NCBI GenBank assembly: GCA_947478935.1
Contig: CANJXV010000166.1
Coordinates: forward strand, 1-5,899
Reading direction: 5' to 3'
Source: Comamonadaceae bacterium
GTDB taxonomy: Bacteria > Pseudomonadota > Gammaproteobacteria > Burkholderiales > Burkholderiaceae_C
Length of the DNA: 5,899 nucleotides
Part shown: positions 1-4,873 of the stretch, in pieces
How the letters are laid out: each line of letters begins with the position of its first letter
How positions within the stretch are numbered: the first letter of the stretch is position 1
The notes under the pieces: model-generated
Seen by the model: the letters and a program-made list of their open reading frames with translations, nothing else
What the model was told of the DNA's origin: nothing
Databases searched by the model: none
Made by a program: the position numbers and the translations under genes

Positions 1-294
1 ATGGAAAACTGTGTGTATGACCGCGAAACCGGCCAGTTGCTCACCGGCTCTTTCATGGACTACGCCATGCCCCGTGCCGACGACTTCCCCGAGTTCAAAA
101 TCGGCAATATCTGCACACCCTGCACCCACAACCCCTTGGGAACCAAGGGCTGCGGCGAAGCCGGAGCGATCGGCTCGCCACCCGCGGTTATCAATGCCGT
201 ACTAGATGCGCTGCATGGCTTGGGAGTCAAGGAATTTGACATGCCCGCCACGCCCCACCGCGTCTGGGAAGCCATCCAGGCAGCCAAAGCCTAA
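1..294 (+). CDS. coxL: Molybdopterin-binding large subunit of a CO-dehydrogenase-like Mo hydroxylase, C-terminal fragment
   Basis: This is the last 97 codons of a large subunit that is normally about 770-800 residues; the gene enters from the left and the ATG at base 1 is very probably an internal Met. The fragment begins with the family's YDxxTGQLLTGSFMDYAMPRA stretch (residues 6-26). It then carries NPLGTKGCGEAGAIG (residues 44-58), whose Glu53 (codon 157-159) corresponds to the conserved active-site glutamate beside the Mo ion in xanthine oxidase family enzymes. The family transfers water-derived oxygen to the substrate at a Mo-molybdopterin cytosine dinucleotide centre and passes electrons through Fe-S clusters to FAD. 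The coxM-like gene starts 20 bases downstream, so the two are surely co-transcribed. The loop separating form I CODH (AYxCSFR) from form II-like enzymes (AYRGAGR) is outside the window, so another substrate such as an aldehyde or N-heterocycle remains possible. Family assignment is firm; CO specificity is not. Confidence 0.9.
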   Translation: MENCVYDRETGQLLTGSFMDYAMPRADDFPEFKIGNICTPCTHNPLGTKGCGEAGAIGSPPAVINAVLDALHGLGVKEFDMPATPHRVWEAIQAAKA

Positions 295-300
295 AGCAGC

Positions 301-307
301 AAAGGAG
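301..307 (+). promoter_or_regulatory. Ribosome binding site of the coxM-like gene
   Basis: AAAGGAG lies 7 bases before the ATG at 315, a strong Shine-Dalgarno match at good spacing. It fixes the start of the FAD-binding subunit and shows that it is translated independently of the upstream subunit. Confidence 0.8.
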
Positions 308-314
308 TTCACAC

Positions 315-1106
315 ATGTATGCATTCACACTAGACCGGCCTGCTTCCCTGGCTGATGCCGTTAGCGCAGCGGCTTCCGGCGGTCAGGTTCTGGCCGGCGG
401 TCAAACCCTGCTGCCTTCCATGAAGATGCGCCTGTCCCAACCCGGCCATTTGGTCGATTTGGGCGGCGTCAAAGAACTTTCGGGTATTGAGCCCAACGGC
501 AACGATGTCGTCATTGGTGCGATGACGCGCCATATGGATGTAGCGAACAGCAGTACCGTGCAGACCATGATTCCGGCGCTGGCCGATCTGGCCTCGCACA
601 TCGGGGACCGCCAGGTTCGTGCCATGGGCACCTTGGGTGGTTCGGTCGCGAATAACGACCCTTCCGCCTGCTACCCCAGCGCCGTATTGGGTTTGGGCGC
701 TACCGTCCACACTAACAAGCGCCGTATCGAAGCGGACGATTTCTTCCAAGGCATGTTCACCACTGCGCTGGAGTCGGGCGAGTTGATCACCGCGATCAGC
801 TTCCCACAACCCAAATCGGCGGCCTATATGAAGTTCGTGCAAGCGGCCTCGCGCTTTGCGTTGGTGGGCGTGTTCCTGGCCCAGACCTCTGGTGGCGTGC
901 GCGTTGCCATCACGGGCGCAAGCCAGGGCGTGTTTCGCCACAAAGGCCTGGAAGACGCGCTCAACAAGAGCTTCACCGTGGCCTCGGCCGCCTCGGTCCA
1001 TGTGGATGCCGAGGGCCTGAACGCTGACATCCATGCCAGCGCGGCCTACCGGGCTAACCTGATCAGCGTCTTGACGCAGCGGGCTGTGGCACACTGCTTG
1101 GCCTGA
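315..1106 (+). CDS. coxM: FAD-binding medium subunit of the CO-dehydrogenase-like Mo hydroxylase
   Basis: A 263-residue flavoprotein subunit, complete and close to the usual 260-290 residues. It accepts electrons from the [2Fe-2S] subunit on FAD and passes them to the respiratory chain. The N-terminal FAD-binding domain shows both signature loops: AGGQTLLPSMKMRL (residues 27-40), matching the AGGxSLLPxMKxRL pyrophosphate-binding motif, and GTLGGSVANNDPSA (105-118), matching the TIGG motif that contacts FAD. The C-terminal part (from about residue 160) fits the CO dehydrogenase flavoprotein C-terminal domain, ending in the typical YRANLISVLTQRAV stretch. The start is set by the Shine-Dalgarno at 301-307. 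It follows the large subunit by 20 bases, giving an L-M order as in form II-like (S-L-M) clusters. It is followed by hairpins and an intrinsic terminator, so it is probably the last gene of the structural transcript. The family is clear; the physiological substrate is not. Confidence 0.93.
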   Translation: MYAFTLDRPASLADAVSAAASGGQVLAGGQTLLPSMKMRLSQPGHLVDLGGVKELSGIEPNGNDVVIGAMTRHMDVANSSTVQTMIPALADLASHIGDRQVRAMGTLGGSVANNDPSACYPSAVLGLGATVHTNKRRIEADDFFQGMFTTALESGELITAISFPQPKSAAYMKFVQAASRFALVGVFLAQTSGGVRVAITGASQGVFRHKGLEDALNKSFTVASAASVHVDAEGLNADIHASAAYRANLISVLTQRAVAHCLA

Positions 1107-1114
1107 TCGCAGTC

Positions 1115-1130
1115 CCGGCTTCACAGCCGG
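1115..1130 (+). other. Short perfect hairpin preceding the coxM terminator
   Basis: CCGGCT (1115-1120) and AGCCGG (1125-1130) form a perfect 6-bp stem with a TCAC loop, beginning 9 bases after the coxM stop. It has no T-tract of its own and sits 8 bases before the terminator stem. It may protect the 3' end of the upstream mRNA or support termination; its function is inferred. Confidence 0.5.
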
Positions 1131-1138
1131 TGCAACAA

Positions 1139-1171
1139 GGCCCCGTGTGCACAACGCGGGGCCATTTTTTT
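1139..1171 (+). terminator. Rho-independent terminator between coxM and coxD
   Basis: A 10-bp stem pairs 1139-1148 with 1154-1163. It contains one G-T wobble, starts with seven strong pairs (GGCCCCG with CGGGGCC), and has a 5-base loop at 1149-1153. After one A it is followed by seven Ts at 1165-1171. This is a textbook intrinsic terminator on the + strand. It lies between two genes of the same cluster in the same direction, so it should either end the structural transcript or attenuate expression of the accessory genes. Its T-tract runs into the possible TTG start at 1170, which argues for the ATG at 1182 as the coxD start. Confidence 0.85.
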
Positions 1172-1181
1172 GAGCCAAGCT

Positions 1182-2117
1182 ATGAACTTGTTTCCCTCCA
1201 TTGACACCCTGATCGAAGCCTTGCGCCAGGCCGGCTATTTTGCAGATCGGCGCTTGGCCACCGCGGTGTTTTTGGCACTCAAGCTGGAGCGCCCTTTGCT
1301 GCTTGAGGGCGAGCCCGGCGTCGGCAAAACCGAACTAGCTAAAGCCCTGGCCACCGCGCTGCAACGCCAGATGCTGCGCTTACAGTGTTATGACGGTCTG
1401 GAACAACGCGATGCGCTGTACGAATGGAACTACGCCGCGCAATTGCTGCATATGCGCGCCGCACAAAGCCATAGCGAAAGCGCGCAAGGCGCAGCGCCTG
1501 CGGTGGACGCCATGGAGCGCGAGGTTTATCAAGATCGTTATCTGATTCGCCGCCCCTTGCTGCAAGCGTTGCAAGCACCTGCTCCGGGCGCAGTTTTGCT
1601 GATCGACGAAGTAGATCGCGCCGATGAACCCTTTGAAGCCTTCTTACTGGAATACCTGGGCGAATACCAGGTCAGCATCCCGGAAATCGGCACGGTGCGC
1701 GCGGTGGTCAAACCGGTGACGATTCTCACCAGCAACCGCACGCGCGAACTCAATGACGCGGTCAAGCGACGCTGCCTGTACCACTGGCTCGATTACCCGG
1801 ACCGCGACCGCGAGTTGGCCATCATCAGCGCCCAAGTGCCCGGCGCGTCCGAAAAGTTAGCGCAGCAAGTGGCCGACGTAGTGACCCGCTTGCGCAACCA
1901 ACCGTTTTCCAACGCGTTTCAGCGTGCGCCTGGCATCGCCGAAAGCGTGGAATGGGCCAAGGCGTTGGTGGCGCTGGACACGCTGGAGCTGGACCCAGAA
2001 ACCATGAGCGATACCGCAGGCATTATGTTTAAGCAACGCGAAGACGTCGCCGCTCTGACCCTGGCGCTAGCACAGGATGTGCTGGCTCCGCCCCCTGAAG
2101 CCGACTCCGCCGCATGA
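1182..2117 (+). CDS. coxD: MoxR-family AAA+ ATPase, CoxD-like Mo-enzyme maturation factor
   Basis: A 311-residue MoxR-type AAA+ ATPase. Visible motifs are Walker A GEPGVGKT (residues 43-50), Walker B AVLLIDE (137-143), sensor 1 TSN (183-185) and the basic AVKRRC stretch (193-198). LRLQCYDGLEQRDALYEWNY (65-84) and LLEYLGEYQVSIPEIGTV (155-172) are characteristic of the CoxD branch. In Oligotropha carboxidovorans, CoxD is a chaperone-like ATPase needed to mature the [CuSMoO2] site, linked to the sulfuration step. MoxR ATPases generally work with a VWA partner, and here the coxE-like VWA gene overlaps the stop codon. I chose ATG 1182 over the in-frame TTG at 1170 because the latter lies in the terminator T-tract; the Shine-Dalgarno is weak at either start (only GAG at 1172-1174). 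No promoter is evident between terminator and start, so expression probably depends on read-through or a promoter inside coxM. The function is by homology to the cox system. Confidence 0.9.
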   Translation: MNLFPSIDTLIEALRQAGYFADRRLATAVFLALKLERPLLLEGEPGVGKTELAKALATALQRQMLRLQCYDGLEQRDALYEWNYAAQLLHMRAAQSHSESAQGAAPAVDAMEREVYQDRYLIRRPLLQALQAPAPGAVLLIDEVDRADEPFEAFLLEYLGEYQVSIPEIGTVRAVVKPVTILTSNRTRELNDAVKRRCLYHWLDYPDRDRELAIISAQVPGASEKLAQQVADVVTRLRNQPFSNAFQRAPGIAESVEWAKALVALDTLELDPETMSDTAGIMFKQREDVAALTLALAQDVLAPPPEADSAA

Positions 2118-3298
2118 CTCTGGGCGATTCGCGTACCGGCAAGCTGGCGGGCAACCTGGCCGCTTTCGGGCGCACGCTGCGCCGCGCTGGTGTGCAGGTG
2201 GACAGCGCGCGTATCGGCCTGTGCGCGCAAGCGGCACTGCAAGTGGGCCTGGCGGACCGGCATGACCTGAGCGCCGCCATGGAGTCGGTGCTGATAAGCC
2301 GAGAGCAAGACCGCGCCGTATTTCGCGAACTCTTTGAGGCCTTTTTCCGCGACCCGAATATGGCGCACAAGCTCTTATCGCAAATGCTGCCCAGCGCCGA
2401 AGGCAAAGCCGAGCCGAGTAAGCGCAGACCCCGCGTACGCGAAGCACTATCACCCCCCAAGGTTCGCGCCCAGCAAGCCAAGCCCAAAACCGAAGACCAA
2501 AAAGTGGACTTTGACGCCGCCATGACGGCCAGCGATATCCATCGCCTGCGCCATGCTGACTTCAATGCCTTGTCGGCCAGCGAATACCGCTTGGTCGAGC
2601 GGCTTGCCCGAGACATCGCCCTGCCCCTGCCCCAGCATGCCAGCCGCCGCATGCGCCCGGGCGCGCAGGGCAACCAGTTGCACTGGTCCGGCGTGTTAGG
2701 TAGCGCCGTGCGTTTGGGTGGTGAAACCTTGCACTTACCGAAGCGCGAGCGGCGCCAGCAGCCTTTGCCTTTGCTGGTGCTGGTGGATGTATCGGGCTCG
2801 ATGGAACGCTATGCGCGCTTGCTGCTGGCTTTTTTGCATGCTGCCACCCGCAAGCACCCGCGTCGCGCGGTGTTTGCCTTTGGCACCCAACTCACCGAAT
2901 TGACCGGTGCCTTCAAGCTAGGCGACACCGACGCCATGCTGGACCATGCCAATGCCTTGATTGAAGACTTTGCGGGTGGCACGCAGTTGGGTAAGTCGCT
3001 TGCAAGCTTGCGAGAGCACCATGCACGTAAGTTGGTGGGGCGGCGCACTATGGTGCTGATCGTGACCGATGGTTTGGACACCGGCGAGCCGCAAGAATTG
3101 GCAGAGGAACTAGCCTGGCTGAAATTACACACACGCCGGATTTTGTGGCTCAACCCCCTGCTCCGCTTTGACGGTTACGCGCCGCTGGCCCAGGGCGCGC
3201 AGTCCTTGAACCAGGTGGCGCACGGCATGGTGGCGATCCACAACCTGACCAAGCTGGAAGACCTGGCCAGCAGCCTGGCCAAACTGATGAAGCAATAG
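2114..3298 (+). CDS. coxE: VWA-domain protein, CoxE-like Mo-enzyme maturation factor
   Basis: A 394-residue protein with the layout of CoxE. A helical N-terminal domain (about 1-93) is followed by a basic, Pro/Lys/Arg-rich linker (about 94-132), probably flexible, and a C-terminal von Willebrand A domain (about 215-394). The metal-ion-dependent adhesion site is complete: DVSGS (Asp225, Ser227, Ser229), Thr290 in GGTQLG, and Asp319 in IVTDG. The VWA domain should therefore bind Mg2+ and engage a partner. CoxE of Oligotropha is needed for the copper-insertion step in CO dehydrogenase maturation and acts with the MoxR ATPase CoxD. Start ATG 2114 overlaps the upstream stop as ATGA, giving tight translational coupling and suggesting a fixed ratio of ATPase to VWA protein. 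No signal peptide is visible, so it is cytoplasmic. Whether copper is really involved depends on the large-subunit active site, which is not in the window. Confidence 0.9.
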   Translation: MTLGDSRTGKLAGNLAAFGRTLRRAGVQVDSARIGLCAQAALQVGLADRHDLSAAMESVLISREQDRAVFRELFEAFFRDPNMAHKLLSQMLPSAEGKAEPSKRRPRVREALSPPKVRAQQAKPKTEDQKVDFDAAMTASDIHRLRHADFNALSASEYRLVERLARDIALPLPQHASRRMRPGAQGNQLHWSGVLGSAVRLGGETLHLPKRERRQQPLPLLVLVDVSGSMERYARLLLAFLHAATRKHPRRAVFAFGTQLTELTGAFKLGDTDAMLDHANALIEDFAGGTQLGKSLASLREHHARKLVGRRTMVLIVTDGLDTGEPQELAEELAWLKLHTRRILWLNPLLRFDGYAPLAQGAQSLNQVAHGMVAIHNLTKLEDLASSLAKLMKQ

Positions 3299-3330
3299 CG
3301 CCACAGCGGCGACGTTTTGAATACCGACGA

Positions 3331-3335
3331 AAGGA
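3331..3335 (+). promoter_or_regulatory. Ribosome binding site of the coxG-like gene
   Basis: AAGGA lies 6 bases before the ATG at 3342. The protein has two nearby Met codons (3342 and 3348); this spacing favours the first. The 43 bases between coxE and coxG hold no terminator that I can see, so the two are likely co-transcribed. Confidence 0.7.
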
Positions 3336-3341
3336 AACATC

Positions 3342-3929
3342 ATGGAAATGCAAGGAAGCCGCGATCTGGCGATCACGCAACAACAAGCTTGGGACGCGCT
3401 CAACGACCCCGAAGTGCTTAAACAATGTATTCCTGGCTGCGACAAAGTCGAGACCAGCGGCACTGATACTTTTGCCATCGGCATGGCCCTGAAAATCGGG
3501 CCGGTATCGGCCAAGTTCAGCGGCAAGATAACCCTCTCAGATATCAATCCACCCAACAGCTACACCATCAGCTTTGAAGGCCAAGGCGGCCCGGCAGGAT
3601 TTGGCAAAGGCAATGCCAAAGTGCTGCTCACGCCCCATGGCCGTGGCAATACGCTGAGCTATGAAGTGAAGGCCTCGGTAGGCGGCAAAGTGGCGCAAAT
3701 GGGCCAGCGACTGATTGACGGCGTGGCCAAATCCATGGCCGAAGATTTTTTCAAACGCTTTGATCTGGCCATGCAGGCCCGTTACCCCGAGGCCTATGCT
3801 GAACTCGCACAAGATGCCGCTGCCGCACCGGCACCGGCCCAAGAGGGTAATGAAGGCCCCGGCATGGGGGTACTGGTTTTCGGCGCCATCGTCGTGCTGG
3901 CACTGGCTGCCTACGTGTTTATGCGCTAA
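3342..3929 (+). CDS. coxG: CoxG-like SRPBCC protein with C-terminal membrane anchor
   Basis: A 195-residue protein with three parts. Residues 1-145 are an SRPBCC (START-like) domain of the CO dehydrogenase subunit G family, recognisable by CIPGCDKVE (29-37), the GPVSAKFSGK strand (53-62) and the hallmark GGKVAQMGQRLI (114-125). Residues about 150-173 are an Ala/Pro/Gln-rich linker. Residues about 175-193 form a hydrophobic segment (MGVLVFGAIVVLALAAYVF) followed by a terminal Met-Arg, so the protein should be tail-anchored with its soluble domain in the cytoplasm. In Oligotropha, CoxG helps recruit CO dehydrogenase to the cytoplasmic membrane. The hydrophobic SRPBCC cavity is consistent with binding a quinone or other lipophilic carrier, which would link substrate oxidation to respiration. 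It follows coxE by 43 bases with its own Shine-Dalgarno. CoxG-like proteins also accompany Mo hydroxylases of other substrates, so this gene alone does not prove CO oxidation. Confidence 0.9.
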   Translation: MEMQGSRDLAITQQQAWDALNDPEVLKQCIPGCDKVETSGTDTFAIGMALKIGPVSAKFSGKITLSDINPPNSYTISFEGQGGPAGFGKGNAKVLLTPHGRGNTLSYEVKASVGGKVAQMGQRLIDGVAKSMAEDFFKRFDLAMQARYPEAYAELAQDAAAAPAPAQEGNEGPGMGVLVFGAIVVLALAAYVFMR

Positions 3930-3936
3930 AGCTGCG

Positions 3937-3945
3937 TGCGACAAT
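3937..3945 (+). promoter_or_regulatory. Candidate extended -10 promoter for fabI
   Basis: TGC followed by GACAAT (3940-3945) matches the extended -10 pattern TGn plus 4 of 6 bases of TATAAT. It lies 33 bases before the fabI start, so a transcript would have a leader of roughly 25-30 bases. No good -35 hexamer is visible 16-18 bases upstream, so this is a weak prediction. Confidence 0.3.
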
Positions 3946-3978
3946 CTCCTCTGGCATCAACTCAGGGCACCGACGAAC

Positions 3979-4761
3979 ATGGGCTTTTTAACAGGCAAAA
4001 AATTACTGATTACCGGCGTACTATCCAACCGCTCGATTGCCTATGGCATCGCAAAGGCCTGCCGGGCGCAAGGCGCGGAATTGGCCTTTAGCTATGTGGG
4101 CGAGCGCTTCAAAGAACGCATCACCGAATTCGCTGCCGATTTTGATTCCACACTCGTGTTTGACTGCGATGTCGGTGATGACGCGCAAATCGAAAAACTT
4201 TTTGCCGACCTAGGCACTCATTGGCCTGAATTTGACGGCTTTGTCCATGCCATCGGCTTTGCGCCGCGCGAGGCGATTGCCGGCAATTTTCTGGAAGGCA
4301 TCAGCCGCGAGGCTTTCAAAATTGCGCACGACATTAGCGCCTATAGTTTTCCAGCCATGGCCAAGGCTGCCCTGCCCCGCTTGCGCACCGGTTCTGCGCT
4401 GCTTACGCTGAGCTACCTGGGTGCGGACCGCATCATCCCCAACTACAACACCATGGGCCTGGCCAAAGCTTCGCTCGAAGCCTCGGTACGTTACCTGGCC
4501 GAAGCAGTGGGCCCGCGCGGTATCCGCGTTAACGGCATCAGCGCCGGCCCGATCAAAACTTTGGCTGCCAGCGGTATCAAAGACTTCGGCAAATTGCTCA
4601 AAGTCGTAGCCGACGCCTCTCCCATCCGTCGAAATGTCACGCTAGAAGACGTGGGCAATGTGGCCGCGTTTTTGCTCAGCGATTTAGCATCTGGCGTGAC
4701 TGCGGAAATCACGTTTGTGGATGGCGGGTTTAACAAGACTATGGGTGTCCAAACCGAATAA
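3979..4761 (+). CDS. fabI: Enoyl-[acyl-carrier-protein] reductase (NADH), FabI
   Basis: A 260-residue enoyl-ACP reductase of the FabI type (E. coli FabI is 262). It reduces trans-2-enoyl-ACP to acyl-ACP with NADH, the last step of each elongation cycle of type II fatty acid synthesis, in the cytoplasm as a homotetramer. It is a short-chain dehydrogenase fold with the FabI nucleotide-binding motif GVLSNRSIAYGIA (residues 13-25). The catalytic set Tyr146 (LSYLGA), Tyr156 and Lys163 (YNTMGLAK, Y-x6-K) falls at exactly the E. coli residue numbers. Positions tied to triclosan sensitivity are wild type: Gly93, Met159 and Phe203. The frame stays open far upstream into coxG, but homology begins at MGFLTGKKLLITG, so ATG 3979 is the start. 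The Shine-Dalgarno is weak (AGGG at 3964-3967, 11 bases away). It follows coxG by 49 bases with no terminator between them, so some read-through from the cox cluster is possible. A strong terminator follows. Confidence 0.96.
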   Translation: MGFLTGKKLLITGVLSNRSIAYGIAKACRAQGAELAFSYVGERFKERITEFAADFDSTLVFDCDVGDDAQIEKLFADLGTHWPEFDGFVHAIGFAPREAIAGNFLEGISREAFKIAHDISAYSFPAMAKAALPRLRTGSALLTLSYLGADRIIPNYNTMGLAKASLEASVRYLAEAVGPRGIRVNGISAGPIKTLAASGIKDFGKLLKVVADASPIRRNVTLEDVGNVAAFLLSDLASGVTAEITFVDGGFNKTMGVQTE

Positions 4762-4784
4762 ACCACGGCCTGCGTGTCCCTGCC

Positions 4785-4810
4785 AAAAAGAGCGCCAAGG
4801 CGCTCTTTTT
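4785..4810. terminator. Bidirectional intrinsic terminator between fabI and the convergent decarboxylase gene
   Basis: The 26 bases are a perfect inverted repeat around a central AA: 12 bases (4785-4796) are the exact reverse complement of 4799-4810. The GC-rich core is AGAGCGCC paired with GGCGCTCT. Five As on the left and five Ts on the right give a U-tract in both directions. It begins 23 bases after the fabI stop and ends 63 bases from the decarboxylase stop, so it can terminate both converging transcripts. The rest of this 112-base gap (4762-4873) shows nothing else recognisable. Confidence 0.88.
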
Positions 4811-4873
4811 AGTTGTCTAACTGCTTTAGCACTAACGTGTACGCGCACAGGCCCTGCACCTGCAAATAGCGAC

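Noticed and set aside
1..3. ATG at base 1 as the start of a small 97-residue gene
   Set aside because: The sequence starts mid-domain in a conserved large-subunit region and cannot be an independent protein; the window edge simply falls at a Met codon.
330..1178. 282-codon open frame on the minus strand opposite coxM
   Set aside because: The + strand coxM has FAD motifs and a Shine-Dalgarno; the minus frame gives a low-complexity Arg/Gly/His-rich product with no recognisable domain and is a by-product of GC-rich codon use.
2029..2673. 214-codon open frame on the minus strand opposite the coxD/coxE junction
   Set aside because: Ser/Arg/Ala-rich product with no motif, spanning the boundary of two well-supported + strand genes; a shadow frame.
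3002..3011. 10-base palindrome GCAAGCTTGC inside coxE
   Set aside because: It lies within the VWA coding region, is short enough to arise by chance, and has no nearby regulatory context.
3715..3978. An N-terminal extension of FabI, or a fusion reaching back into coxG
   Set aside because: The frame is open, but the upstream residues overlap coxG out of frame and resemble no domain, while FabI homology and residue numbering begin exactly at ATG 3979.
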